18,837 bases of DNA from an uncultured beta proteobacterium (lineage in GTDB: Bacteria; Pseudomonadota; Gammaproteobacteria; Burkholderiales; Burkholderiaceae_C). The stretch lies in contig CAIOLZ010000350.1 in assembly GCA_903859265.1 (NCBI GenBank), positions 1-18,837 of the forward strand, given 5' to 3'. A model generated the notes under the pieces. That model did no database searches. It was not told the origin of the DNA and saw only the letters and a program-made list of their open reading frames with translations. Made by a program: the position numbers and the translations under genes. This document shows positions 7,812 to 16,442 of this stretch, in pieces; the first letter of the stretch is position 1, and the number at the start of each line of letters is the position of its first letter.

Positions 7812-8279
7812 GTGCGGATGCTCATTGTTGCGGTGGGCCAGCGCGTGCCGGATTGGGCGCAGTCCGCCTGGGACGATTACGCCAAGCGCTTTCCCCATGA
7901 AATCAGGATTGAACTCAAAGCGGTAAAAACCGAGCCGCGAGGCTCCAAAACGCTGGAGACTTTGTACGCCGCCGAGCGCGCCCGCATCGAGGGGGCTATT
8001 GCGAAGGGCACGCGCATTGTTGTGCTTGACGAACGCGGCACCGCGCTGAGCACCATGGCGCTGGCCGGGCGCTTGCAGGATTGGCAACTCGGCGGCACGG
8101 ATGTGGCACTGGTCATAGGGGGACCGGACGGCATTGACCCGGAATTCCGGCAATTGGCCCATGAGCGCATCCGTCTGTCAGACATGACCTTGCCCCATGC
8201 GTTCGCGCGGGTGCTGCTGATCGAGCAGCTCTACCGGGCCTGGTCGATCAACGCCAATCACCCTTACCACCGCGAATAG
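7812..8279 (+). CDS. rlmH: 23S rRNA pseudouridine-1915 N3-methyltransferase RlmH
   Basis: A 155-residue SPOUT-class methyltransferase that uses S-adenosylmethionine to methylate pseudouridine 1915 in helix 69 of 23S rRNA on the assembled ribosome. The fold's knot-forming features are clear: VVLDERGTALS (70-80), the SAM-binding VIGGPDGI (101-108) and the C-terminal LSDMTLPHAFARVLLIEQLYRAWSI, ending in the conserved NHPYHRE. Length equals the family standard of 155. The GTG at 7812 is preferred over the ATG at 7818 because MRMLIVAVG then lines up without a gap with the E. coli start MKLQLVAVG. It lies 8 bases after rsfS, a very common bacterial neighbour, and 8 bases before maf. Confidence 0.96.
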   Translation: MRMLIVAVGQRVPDWAQSAWDDYAKRFPHEIRIELKAVKTEPRGSKTLETLYAAERARIEGAIAKGTRIVVLDERGTALSTMALAGRLQDWQLGGTDVALVIGGPDGIDPEFRQLAHERIRLSDMTLPHAFARVLLIEQLYRAWSINANHPYHRE

Positions 8280-8287
8280 CCGCCGCC

Positions 8288-8881
8288 ATGCACGAGTTCA
8301 TTTACCTAGCTTCACAAAGTCCGCGGCGAAGCCAGTTGCTGACTCAGATCGGTGTGCGCCACGAATTGCTGCTGCCCGACAAAGAGGAAGACGCCGAATC
8401 GCTGGAAACTGCGGTGCCGGGCGAGGCGCCCAGGAAATATGTGCAACGCGTCACGCAACTCAAGTTGCATGCCGCGTTGCAGCGGCTTCAGTCGCGGGGT
8501 CTGGCGCAGGCGCCAGTGCTGTGTTCGGATACCACTGTGGCATTGGGCGCTTGCATTCTTGGGAAACCCCGGGACGCGGCAGATGCGCGGCGCATTTTGC
8601 AGTTCCTCAGTGGCAAGACGCACCGCGTGCTGACCGCTGTGGCGGTCGGTTGGCATGGCAGAACATGGCTGGGCCTGAATGAGTCCAAAGTCACATTTTC
8701 GACCCTGTCGCCCGCGCAAATCAGCGAATACGTCGAGACGGGGGAGCCTATGGGTAAAGCCGGTGCCTATGCGGTGCAGGGCAGGGCAGCCGCCTTCATA
8801 GCCCGTATCAGCGGTAGCTACACTGGAATCATGGGCCTGCCGCTGTTTGAGGTGGCGCAGTTGCTCGCCGCATTGGACTGA
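8288..8881 (+). CDS. maf: Maf-family nucleotide pyrophosphatase (YhdE-like)
   Basis: A 197-residue member of the Maf/HAM1-like superfamily, which hydrolyses non-canonical or excess nucleoside triphosphates to the monophosphate and pyrophosphate. The N-terminal phosphate-binding ASQSPRR is at 8-14, and SDTTVAL (80-86) contains the catalytic-site Asp. GKPRDAADARRIL and the C-terminal GKAGAYAVQG, ISGSYTGIMGLPL follow. The last two match the YhdE branch (dTTP/UTP preferring) and not the YceF branch, whose equivalent reads differently; the specificity is therefore inferred. Length is typical. The start ATG is 8 bases after rlmH, and rng begins 5 bases after its stop. Confidence 0.93.
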   Translation: MHEFIYLASQSPRRSQLLTQIGVRHELLLPDKEEDAESLETAVPGEAPRKYVQRVTQLKLHAALQRLQSRGLAQAPVLCSDTTVALGACILGKPRDAADARRILQFLSGKTHRVLTAVAVGWHGRTWLGLNESKVTFSTLSPAQISEYVETGEPMGKAGAYAVQGRAAAFIARISGSYTGIMGLPLFEVAQLLAALD

Positions 8882-8886
8882 AACAC

Positions 8887-10362
8887 ATGCAACAAGATAT
8901 TTTGATCAACTGGTCACCGCAGGAAACACGCGTCGCGCTGGTGGAGTTTGGAGCGGTTCAAGAGTTGCACGTGGAGCGGTCCCTCGAGCGTGGCCTGGTT
9001 GGCAACGTCTATCTGGGAAAGGTTGCGCGGGTGTTGCCGGGCATGCAGTCGGCGTTCATCGACATCGGACTGGAACGGGCCGCTTTTTTGCACGTGGCCG
9101 ATGTTTGGCACGCGCCGCAGGAGGGCGAGACCATCAGCGCCGCGCGCACCGCGAACGCGCAAATTCCGATCGAAAAACAGGTGTTCGAAGGACAGGCGCT
9201 GATGGTGCAAGTCATCAAGGACCCGATCGGTACCAAGGGCGCGCGTTTGTCAACGCAAATCAGTATTGCAGGCCGGTTGCTGGTATTTTTGCCGCAGGAC
9301 GACCACATGGGAATTTCGCAAAAAATACCCCACGCCCAGCGCGAAGACTTGCGAGCCCGCATGCAAGCCCTGGCAGGCGCCGAGGGCGGCGGATTTATTT
9401 TGCGAACCAATGGCGAAGATGCCACCGACCAGGAGTTGGCCGATGACATCCACTACCTGCGCAAGGCGTGGGCTCGTATCCGGGATGCGTCCGTGCGCCA
9501 GCCCCCGTGCTCCATCCTGCACCAGGATTTGAGCCTGATGCAGCGGGTATTGCGCGATTTGGTAAGCGAAGGTACCCAGACCATTCGCGTGGATTCCAGA
9601 GAACAGTTCGAGGCGTTGAAGGCGTTTGGCGCCGAATTCATGCCCGCCGCCGCGGCAAAACTGCAGCACTACAAAGGCGAGCGACCCATTTTCGATCTTT
9701 ACTCCATCGACGAGGAAATCGCCAGGGCGCTGGCGCGCCGCGTTGACCTGAAGTCGGGTGGTTACGTCATCGTCGATCAAACCGAAGCGCTGACCACGGT
9801 GGACGTTAACACCGGCGGCTTCGTTGGCGCACGCAATTTTGACGACACGATTTTCAAAACCAATCTGGAGGCGGCGCAGGCGATTGCGCGCCAGTTGCGG
9901 CTGCGAAACCTGGGTGGCATCATCATCGTGGACTTTATTGACATGGCCAAGGAAGACCATCGGGACGCGGTGCTGGCCGAGTTTCGCAAGCAATTGTCAC
10001 GTGACCGCGTCAAAACCATGGCCGGAAATTTTTCGCAACTGGGCCTGGTCGAGATGACCCGCAAACGCACCCGCGAGTCGCTTGCCCACATGCTGTGCGA
10101 GCCGTGTGCCGTGTGTGAAGGCAAGGGCATTGTCAAGACCGCCCGCACTGTGGCGTACGACATATTCCGGGAAATTTTGCGGGAGGCCAGGCAGTTCACA
10201 CCGCGTGAATTCAGGATCGTCGCGTCGCCAAAAGTAATTGAGCTTTTTCTGGACGAGGAAAGCCAGCACCTCGCCGGATTGAGCGAGTTCATCGGCAAGC
10301 CTGTTTCCTTGCACAGCGAGTCGGCCATGGCGCAGGAACAGTACGACATCGTGTTGCTTTGA
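8887..10362 (+). CDS. rng: ribonuclease G
   Basis: A 491-residue endoribonuclease of the RNase E/G family; RNase G trims the 5' end of 16S rRNA and helps mRNA decay. An S1-like RNA-binding domain occupies about 37-125 (GNVYLGKVARVLPGMQSAFIDIG). The catalytic DNase I-like region contains VDVNTGGFVG with D306 and IIIVDFIDM with D349, the two Mg-binding acids of the family. The zinc-link CEPCAVCEGKG is at 404-414 with its CPxC-type cysteine pair. The length is almost the same as E. coli RNase G (489) and there is no long C-terminal scaffold, which rules out RNase E. It closes the housekeeping run; the next gene begins 29 bases later. Confidence 0.96.
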   Translation: MQQDILINWSPQETRVALVEFGAVQELHVERSLERGLVGNVYLGKVARVLPGMQSAFIDIGLERAAFLHVADVWHAPQEGETISAARTANAQIPIEKQVFEGQALMVQVIKDPIGTKGARLSTQISIAGRLLVFLPQDDHMGISQKIPHAQREDLRARMQALAGAEGGGFILRTNGEDATDQELADDIHYLRKAWARIRDASVRQPPCSILHQDLSLMQRVLRDLVSEGTQTIRVDSREQFEALKAFGAEFMPAAAAKLQHYKGERPIFDLYSIDEEIARALARRVDLKSGGYVIVDQTEALTTVDVNTGGFVGARNFDDTIFKTNLEAAQAIARQLRLRNLGGIIIVDFIDMAKEDHRDAVLAEFRKQLSRDRVKTMAGNFSQLGLVEMTRKRTRESLAHMLCEPCAVCEGKGIVKTARTVAYDIFREILREARQFTPREFRIVASPKVIELFLDEESQHLAGLSEFIGKPVSLHSESAMAQEQYDIVLL

Positions 10363-10391
10363 CTGTATCAGCGCTGCACCACAGGTCTCCA

Positions 10392-11579
10392 ATGCGCATT
10401 GCTGTTCTAAGCCGAAATTTTGTCGCGACCGGCGGCGGTGCCGAGCGCTATGCCATTGCCATTGTGGAGCAACTGGCGGCGCGCAACGAGGTGCACGTTT
10501 ATGCGCAAAATATTGACCACGCGTTCCCCGGAGTCACTTACCACCGGCTGCCGGCGCGCCTGCAAAGACCGCGCTGGGTCAACCAGCTATTGTTTGCGTG
10601 GTGCAGCTGGCGGGCGACGCGGCATGGCTTTGACATTGTGCATTCGCACGAAAATGTCTGGCATGGCAATGTGCAAACCGTTCACGTTTTGCCAGTGAAA
10701 TACAGCCTGCTGGCCGGGCGCCAGGGAATCCGGCGAACATTGCAATGGCTGCGGATTTGTACCAGCCCGCGTCTGTTGACCTATATGTGGCTGGAATACA
10801 AGCGCTTTGCCTGTGTGCCGGGACGGCGTATTGTGGTTACTTCCAGTGCCCTGGGAGAAGCCATGCAACAGGCGTATCCGCAGACAACGCAGCAATTTCA
10901 ACTGCCCGATGCCAGCCATGCAATAAGCGCTATGGCCGTGATTACGCCGGGTGTGGATGTTGTTGAAGGAACTGATGACCGCAAGCCGGCGCAACGGTCA
11001 GCGCGGTCCCGGCTGGGCCTGCCATCGGAAGGCACCTGCCTGCTTTTTGTCGGCAACGATTTTCGGAAAAAAGGGCTTCCTGCCCTGATCGGAGCGTTGG
11101 CGCAATTGACAAAGACGGCGCCAGATATCTTTTTGGCGGTGGTCGGCAACCCTGCGCAGCGCGGCGCCATGCAAGTCTTCGCCGAGGAGCTCGGTGTCGG
11201 CCAGCGCGTCTATTTCCTGGGATCACTTGCAAAGATGGAATGGGCCTACAGCGCTGCGGATTGCCTTGTGCATCCGACCTTGCAGGATGCGTATGCCATG
11301 GTGGTCCTGGAAGCCATGGCGCATGCGGTGCCGGTGGTGGTCAGCGCGGCACGCTATTGCGGCATTGCCGCGGACCTGCAGGATGGCCAGGAGGCAATGT
11401 TGCTCGAGCATCCACGGGATGCCGGGCAAATTGCCCGTGCCGTAGATACTGTCCTGACGCAGCCCGCGGTGCAGGCCCGGCTGGTGTCTGGCGGCCTGGC
11501 TTTTGCGCAGAGACACAGTTGGGAAGAGAGTGGCATGGCCCATCAGAAGCTATTTGAAGAGGTGCTGGCATGCCGTTAA
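10392..11579 (+). CDS. family 4 glycosyltransferase (WaaG-like, LPS core)
   Basis: A 395-residue GT-B fold glycosyltransferase that probably adds a sugar from a nucleotide donor to a growing LPS core or related glycan at the cytoplasmic face. The N-terminal acceptor-side half begins SRNFVATGGGAERYA, with the Gly-rich loop at 12-16. The donor-side half starts near 215 (LLFVGNDFRKKGLPALI) and contains HPTLQDAYAMVVLEAM. In the usual EX7E motif the first Glu is Asp here (D299) while E307 is kept. The following PVVVSAARYCGI resembles WaaG more than capsule enzymes. No signal or membrane segment is seen. I chose the ATG at 10392; the in-frame TTG at 10359 would overlap the rng stop. It overlaps the deacetylase gene by 10 bases. 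Donor and acceptor are unknown. Confidence 0.85.
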   Translation: MRIAVLSRNFVATGGGAERYAIAIVEQLAARNEVHVYAQNIDHAFPGVTYHRLPARLQRPRWVNQLLFAWCSWRATRHGFDIVHSHENVWHGNVQTVHVLPVKYSLLAGRQGIRRTLQWLRICTSPRLLTYMWLEYKRFACVPGRRIVVTSSALGEAMQQAYPQTTQQFQLPDASHAISAMAVITPGVDVVEGTDDRKPAQRSARSRLGLPSEGTCLLFVGNDFRKKGLPALIGALAQLTKTAPDIFLAVVGNPAQRGAMQVFAEELGVGQRVYFLGSLAKMEWAYSAADCLVHPTLQDAYAMVVLEAMAHAVPVVVSAARYCGIAADLQDGQEAMLLEHPRDAGQIARAVDTVLTQPAVQARLVSGGLAFAQRHSWEESGMAHQKLFEEVLACR

Positions 11580-12349
11580 AAGCCCGCCCGATTCCTGTTT
11601 TGATGTACCACCAGATTGACCATGCGCCGCCCGCAGGAAGTGCTTTGCGTGGGCTGGTGGTCGCACCGCAAACCTTTTTTTTACACATGGCCGCCATGCG
11701 CCTTTTGGGTTACCGCGGACTGTCAATGTCGGATTTGATGCCCTACCTGCTGGGCCAAAAAACGGGCAAGGTTTTTGGTATTACCTTTGATGATGGCTAT
11801 GCCAACAACCTTCGCCATGCTGCGCCGGTGCTCAAGCGATTTGGTTTTTCATCCACGTGCTATGTGGTGCCGAGCCTTTGCGGCAAAACGAACCAATGGG
11901 ATATGGGCAACGGCGTTGCCCAAGTTCCGTTGATGAACCAGCAGGAAATGCAAGCCTGGGTCGATGCCGGCCAGGAACTGGGTTCCCACACACTCACGCA
12001 CGCGCGCCTCACCGATGCGACGCAGGCGAGAAAACAAGCGGAAATTGCAGACTCCCGCCGGGCAATCGATGCCCTGGTTCCACAGCCGCAGGGTACTTGC
12101 CATTTTTGCTATCCCTATGGCGCCTTTGACGCCGAAGTCGTGGCTATGGTGCGCCAAAGTGGTTATGCCACGGCGACCACCACTATTCGCGGACGTTTTG
12201 CAGTGGGTGCGCAAACCGATCTTTTTCTGGTACCGCGCGTGCTGGTGAGCCGGACCACGAGCTGGCTCCATTTGCTGGTCAAATGCCTGACCCGTTACGA
12301 GGACAAGCGTGGCGCCGTGGCGCATTCGGTTGATGGGACTTACCCGTGA
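11570..12349 (+). CDS. NodB-type polysaccharide deacetylase family protein
   Basis: A 259-residue carbohydrate esterase family 4 protein, a metal-dependent N- or O-deacetylase of glycans. The chain opens with PVLMYHQI (9-16), already part of the fold. TFDDGY (72-77) supplies the catalytic base and metal Asp (D74, D75), SHTLTH (139-144) gives the two metal His (H140, H144), and FCYPYGAFD (179-187) is the conserved third motif. There is no signal peptide or membrane segment, so it should act in the cytosol, which is unlike many family members that work on finished polymers outside. ATG at 11570 has GAAGAGG just upstream and overlaps the preceding glycosyltransferase by 10 bases; its stop overlaps the next gene as GTGA. 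This tight packing suggests that it modifies an intermediate of the same glycan. Confidence 0.88.
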   Translation: MPLKARPIPVLMYHQIDHAPPAGSALRGLVVAPQTFFLHMAAMRLLGYRGLSMSDLMPYLLGQKTGKVFGITFDDGYANNLRHAAPVLKRFGFSSTCYVVPSLCGKTNQWDMGNGVAQVPLMNQQEMQAWVDAGQELGSHTLTHARLTDATQARKQAEIADSRRAIDALVPQPQGTCHFCYPYGAFDAEVVAMVRQSGYATATTTIRGRFAVGAQTDLFLVPRVLVSRTTSWLHLLVKCLTRYEDKRGAVAHSVDGTYP

Positions 12350-13440
12350 AACTTCCCCAACCGCCGCGCGACATCCTGCTCATCAAATCGCACAGCATGG
12401 GAATAGGCGATTTGCTGCGCAGCTCAGCCGCCTGGGCCAGCCTGAAAGCGAGATGGCCGCAGTCCAATCTGCATTTGCTCATGCTGAGCAACCACGAAGG
12501 CTATCCGTCTGAAGCCTTTATCCGGTCGCACCACCTGTTGCAAAGCGCCCATTTTGTGACCATCAAAAGTGGTGATCCGGTGGGTGGCAACCAGAAGAAA
12601 TTGCCAATGGATGAGATTTTTCAAATGGCAGAGCGCGCACTCGAACACCAGCCCATTGATCTGGTCATTGATTTCGAGCCGGGTGGTTTGCGCACCCCCT
12701 GGTTAACGCGCCGGATTGCGAAGCGCAAGCAAGCATTTTCAGTGGGCATAGCGCAATTCCCGTTGCGTCGTTTTTTTTACGATGGCGCTGCGCCATCGAG
12801 CCGCACGTACCAGCGCCTGCACGGTCTTTCCCGCGACATGGATTACACCGAGAAAGATTACGTCGCATTGGCGGCGCTGGGCATTGTGCGCGGTGAAACC
12901 CGCATCGCGCTCAAACCTTCGGCCGCTGCGCTGGCGTGGCAAACCGCGCACCCGCTCCCCGTTCCCGAAGGTCGAATACGTCTGGTTTTGAACATCGGAT
13001 GCGGAACGCTGGACGCTTTGCCCAAGCGCCCTGACTTGTCCCAACTGGCGGACTGCATGGTGGCTCTGCTGCAACGTTCGCCTTATCAATTGCATCTTTC
13101 CGGTGCTGCGTTTGAGGCGCAGGTCAATGCTGAATTCACCACGCTGATGCGGGCCCGTTTGCATGCAGCCGGGCTGGATTGTGAAATTACAGACCATGCC
13201 GGGCAGTTGTCGCTGGAGCAACTCACAGCTTTGCTGGCCTGTGCGCAGTTGGTCGTGTCCAGCGATTCCGGGCCTTACCACATGGCCGTCGCTTTGCAGA
13301 TTCCAACCTTGTGCTGGTTTAACTTTGAAACGCCACCATCGCGCCACCGGCATGCAGACGTCCGGTGCCTTGTGCGGCCCGATGTCGGCGGCTTTGTCGA
13401 TGCATGTTTGGGGCTGGTCAGCTGTAACTCAGGCGGATAA
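12346..13440 (+). CDS. family 9 glycosyltransferase (heptosyltransferase-like)
   Basis: A 364-residue GT-B enzyme of family 9, whose known members transfer heptose from ADP-heptose to the LPS inner core. The N-terminal ILLIKSHSMGIGDLLRSSAAW (from residue 10) is the family start with the Gly-x-Gly-Asp acceptor-side loop. LVIDFEPGG (106-114) and the donor-site VVSSDSGPYHMAVAL (303-317) follow; the latter matches the SNDSGxxHxAxAL motif of heptosyltransferases. The middle is divergent from WaaC and WaaF, so I give no symbol. It starts with GTG at 12346, overlapping the deacetylase stop by 4 bases. Its 3' end overlaps the 3' end of the minus-strand msbA by 23 bases (13418-13440), so the two transcripts are complementary there. 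Confidence 0.85.
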   Translation: MKLPQPPRDILLIKSHSMGIGDLLRSSAAWASLKARWPQSNLHLLMLSNHEGYPSEAFIRSHHLLQSAHFVTIKSGDPVGGNQKKLPMDEIFQMAERALEHQPIDLVIDFEPGGLRTPWLTRRIAKRKQAFSVGIAQFPLRRFFYDGAAPSSRTYQRLHGLSRDMDYTEKDYVALAALGIVRGETRIALKPSAAALAWQTAHPLPVPEGRIRLVLNIGCGTLDALPKRPDLSQLADCMVALLQRSPYQLHLSGAAFEAQVNAEFTTLMRARLHAAGLDCEITDHAGQLSLEQLTALLACAQLVVSSDSGPYHMAVALQIPTLCWFNFETPPSRHRHADVRCLVRPDVGGFVDACLGLVSCNSGG

Positions 13441-15160
13441 AGTCTTCGTAGGCACCGCCCTGTTCCATCAGGGTTTGGTGGTTACCGCTTTGCAAAATAC
13501 GACCATGCTGCAGCACAAAAATGGTGTCTGCGTCACGGATGGTTGTCAGTCGATGGGCAATTGCGATGGTGGTGCGGCCCGCCATTGCAGTACGCAGCGA
13601 TGCCTGTACCAGACTGTCGGTATCGGTGTCCAGTGCCGAGGTTGCCTCGTCCAGAATCAGGATCGGCGCATCTTTGTAAATGGCCCGGGCGATCGCCAGG
13701 CGCTGGCGTTCACCGCCAGACAACAAGCTGGCGTTGTGCCCGAGGACCGTGTCCATGCCTCGGGGCAGCGCCGCTACGCGATCCGAAAGATTGGCCGCCT
13801 CCAGCGCATGCATCACGCGTTCGCGATCTACCACCTGGCCCAGCGCCACATTATTCAGTACGCTGTCATTGAACATGACCACGTTTTGGCCCACCAGTGC
13901 AAACTGCTGCCGCAGGCTATGCAGGTCCCACTCGCGCAGGTCCACGCCATCGAGCGTGATGAAACCCGTAGTGCAGTCCACAAAGCGCGGCAGCAGGTTG
14001 GCAAGCGTTGTTTTACCGGAACCGGACAACCCGACCAGCGCGATAAATTGGCCCGGATCCACGCGCAGATCGATTCCAAGGAGTGCCGGCGAGGGCGCAC
14101 CCGGGTAGGTCACCCCCACCCCTTTGTACTCAATCAGGCCCTTGCAGCGCGGGCTGCTGTAATTACCACCTTTTTCGGTCGCCACCGTTTCTACCAGCGA
14201 AACGGCCCGTTCCGCAGCCACAACCCCACGGGTAATGGTGCTGGATACTTCTGACAGATGTTTGATGGGTGCAATCAGCATCAGCATCGCAGTGATGAAT
14301 GCCACGAAACCACCCGCAGACAGCGCGCTGGACTGGCTCTGCACAATCGCCACCGTAATCACCGCCGAGAGCGCAATTGAGCCAAACAAATTGGTAATCG
14401 GCGCTACCGCCGACCCTGCTACTGCCGACTTCATGGCGAGGCGTTTGAGCCGGCTGTTGACGCCGTGGAACCTCTCACGTTGCTGCTGTTCGGCACTCTG
14501 AATGCGGATCTCTTTGTGCGCGAGCACGTTTTCTTCCACGACGTAGGCCAGCTCATCGATGGCAGCCTGCGATGCTTTCGTCAACCCATAAAGGCGTTTC
14601 GCAAGGGCCCGCATGGACAGGGCAACGATCGGAAAAATAAGCAGAACAATCAGCGTCAGCTTCCAATTCAGATACAGCAAGTAACACACCAGCGCCACGA
14701 GCGACAGGCTGTCCTTGACCACCGTGGTGACGGATTGCAGCAACAGCACCGCACCGTTGGTTGCTTCAAAGACAATGGTGTTGGCCAGTGCGGTAGCCGG
14801 TTGCCTGCGGTACAGGTCCAGCTCGGCTACGCTGATGCAGTCAAACATTTTTTTGCGCAGTGCGTACAGGCTGGTCTGGGCAATTTTTGCCAAGGAAACG
14901 TCTGCAACGAAGGACGCGCAGGAGCGCAGGGTAAACAACAAAATAACCGACACCGGAATCATCCAGACCGGCAACTCCTTGGAGTTGAATCCCTTGTCCA
15001 GCAATGGCTTCAACAACGCCGGAATGGTCGGTTCCAGCGCCGAGCCGATCACCACCGAGAGCGCCAACGCCACCCATCCGACGGTGGGCTTAGAAAAGTA
15101 CGACATCACGTGCCAAAGGCGCACGCGAACTGGCAGGTTTGTCAAAGAGGTCTCAGACAT
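13418..15160 (-). CDS. msbA: MsbA-type lipid A/LPS flippase ABC transporter
   Basis: A 580-residue half-size ABC exporter, the expected length of MsbA, which acts as a homodimer to flip lipid A-core across the inner membrane. The N-terminal half carries the transmembrane helices (clear segments at about 28-46, 68-84, 150-184, 258-300). The ATPase half has Walker A GLSGSGKTT (377-385), Q-loop Q425, signature LSGGERQRLAIARA (480-493), Walker B LILDEATSALD (501-511) and the switch His at 536. I chose the ATG at 15160, since MSETSLTNLPVRVRLWHV is a normal lead-in to the first helix; the farther ATG at 15229 lies inside the ligase gene. The start overlaps the ligase stop by 8 bases. A role in exporting another glycolipid cannot be excluded. 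Confidence 0.9.
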   Translation of the reverse strand: MSETSLTNLPVRVRLWHVMSYFSKPTVGWVALALSVVIGSALEPTIPALLKPLLDKGFNSKELPVWMIPVSVILLFTLRSCASFVADVSLAKIAQTSLYALRKKMFDCISVAELDLYRRQPATALANTIVFEATNGAVLLLQSVTTVVKDSLSLVALVCYLLYLNWKLTLIVLLIFPIVALSMRALAKRLYGLTKASQAAIDELAYVVEENVLAHKEIRIQSAEQQQRERFHGVNSRLKRLAMKSAVAGSAVAPITNLFGSIALSAVITVAIVQSQSSALSAGGFVAFITAMLMLIAPIKHLSEVSSTITRGVVAAERAVSLVETVATEKGGNYSSPRCKGLIEYKGVGVTYPGAPSPALLGIDLRVDPGQFIALVGLSGSGKTTLANLLPRFVDCTTGFITLDGVDLREWDLHSLRQQFALVGQNVVMFNDSVLNNVALGQVVDRERVMHALEAANLSDRVAALPRGMDTVLGHNASLLSGGERQRLAIARAIYKDAPILILDEATSALDTDTDSLVQASLRTAMAGRTTIAIAHRLTTIRDADTIFVLQHGRILQSGNHQTLMEQGGAYEDFIRLSYS

Positions 15161-16388
15161 TTTGGGAACCCGTTGCGCTAAGCGCGGCCAGCAGGCCAAG
15201 TCCGATGCAGAAAAAATCGCCCATGCCAATGCCGTAAATCATCGAGTTGAACATGCCGGAAATCACCAGAGCGGCAACCATCGCCTGCAGACTGAGCCGG
15301 TCAGGAACTGGCAGCTTACGTGAATACCACCACAGACTCGCCAGCACCGCGCAAAGCAACGTGAGACCGATCACTCCCCCGTCAACGGTCCACAAAAGAA
15401 ACAGCTGATGCGGGTTGTCCACCGACAAACTCCCCGGGATGGCACGCCCGTTTTCGAGCCGGCGGTATTCGTGGTTCCAACTGCCGGCACCAAAACCAAA
15501 GACTGGTTTTTCGGCAATTGCAATCCCTGATATCTGCCAATACAGCAACCTTTCCCCTGACGAGGTGTCGGTATTTGTTTTGCTGGTGAAACCGGCAATT
15601 TCAGTAGAAACCTGCATCATGCGAGCGCGGAAATGGCTCGAAGTGGCTCCCACAATGGCCAGCGCCAGGAAGGGAACCAGCACTGCTGTCCACTTGTAGC
15701 GCTTTGGAATTTCATGAAGCACGGCCAGCGTGATCAGGCCCAGCACAACCATGTAGCCGCTGCGTCCGGGCAAGAAACCCAGGGTCAACACCAAGGTAGC
15801 GCAGGACAGGGCAATGGCAACGTTCCTGCCGCGCGGGCCAAAAATGCTGTCCCGCTGGTGCCACAGCAAAGCCATCAGAACGCCTTGTGAAATGGATTGT
15901 TCCAGGTAACTACCAAAGACTGCATACGTGTCGTCGGCATGCAAGGCCGTGACCCAGGGCGCACGTACGCCCAGCACCAGCAGCCACGACGTCAGCACCA
16001 CGAAGACCTGTGCGTAGGTGTAGGCCTTCAATATGGTTCTCGCCTGCGACTCAGACGTGATGACGTAATACAGAATAGGGATCGTCAACAGGCGCGCGTG
16101 GCGACTCCAGGCCAGCAAAGCGCTTGTGACGTCCACATCGGACCACAGGACGCTCACCGCCATGTAAGCGCAGGCAATGAGCACAAGCGTGGTAATGGTT
16201 TTTCGGTCCTGCGGGATGCCTTTCAATCCGAGCGGCAGCAGCACCAAGGCAAGCAAATAGAGCACGAGTCTGCCAATCGCAGCAACCGCAGTTCCCAGGC
16301 TAGGAGATATCGCCACAAAGCAAAGCAGCCCCACCGGGACATGCCGCAACACGTTGCCAAAAAATATTTTGCTGCGGTTCAAAAGCAT
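15153..16388 (-). CDS. O-antigen ligase family membrane protein (WaaL/Wzy-like)
   Basis: A 411-residue inner-membrane protein with about ten or more hydrophobic helices, of the O-antigen ligase/polymerase (Wzy_C) superfamily. Such proteins join an undecaprenyl-linked glycan to the lipid A-core, or polymerise it, on the periplasmic side. The family region is visible as FLPGRSGYMVVLGL (R209), a large polar loop of about 250-330 with GFGAGSWNHEYRR, and NPHQLFLLW with H327, the conserved Arg and His linked to catalysis. Ligase and polymerase cannot be told apart safely by eye. The ATG at 16388 is followed by a helix from about residue 17. The gene sits directly upstream of msbA with an 8-base overlap, so ligase and flippase are co-expressed. 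No O-antigen synthesis genes are in the window. Confidence 0.85.
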   Translation of the reverse strand: MLLNRSKIFFGNVLRHVPVGLLCFVAISPSLGTAVAAIGRLVLYLLALVLLPLGLKGIPQDRKTITTLVLIACAYMAVSVLWSDVDVTSALLAWSRHARLLTIPILYYVITSESQARTILKAYTYAQVFVVLTSWLLVLGVRAPWVTALHADDTYAVFGSYLEQSISQGVLMALLWHQRDSIFGPRGRNVAIALSCATLVLTLGFLPGRSGYMVVLGLITLAVLHEIPKRYKWTAVLVPFLALAIVGATSSHFRARMMQVSTEIAGFTSKTNTDTSSGERLLYWQISGIAIAEKPVFGFGAGSWNHEYRRLENGRAIPGSLSVDNPHQLFLLWTVDGGVIGLTLLCAVLASLWWYSRKLPVPDRLSLQAMVAALVISGMFNSMIYGIGMGDFFCIGLGLLAALSATGSQNV

Positions 16389-16436
16389 CGTGAAATTTCA
16401 GAAAAAGACGGCTCTGGCGACGGGTTTCGGGTGGGC

Positions 16437-16442
16437 TATGCT
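16437..16442 (+). promoter_or_regulatory. candidate -10 element for the GT2-tolB-pal unit
   Basis: TATGCT, four of six matches to TATAAT, sits in the 90-base divergent gap between the ligase and GT2 starts. A transcript from here would begin near 16449. No convincing -35 hexamer is seen at the right distance (CTGGCG at 16414-16419). Speculative; based on position. Confidence 0.2.

Noticed and set aside
10359..10391. TTG start for the family 4 glycosyltransferase overlapping the rng stop
   Set aside because: MRIAVLSRNF from the ATG at 10392 is the normal beginning of the first strand of such enzymes; the added 11 residues have no role in the fold.
11106..11111. Perfect -35 hexamer TTGACA inside the family 4 glycosyltransferase gene
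   Set aside because: No -10-like hexamer at 16-18 bases downstream, and no gene start follows nearby.
13163..14254. Open frame of 363 codons on the plus strand
   Set aside because: It is a shadow across the GT9 end and the msbA ATPase region; the translated sequence looks like out-of-frame noise.
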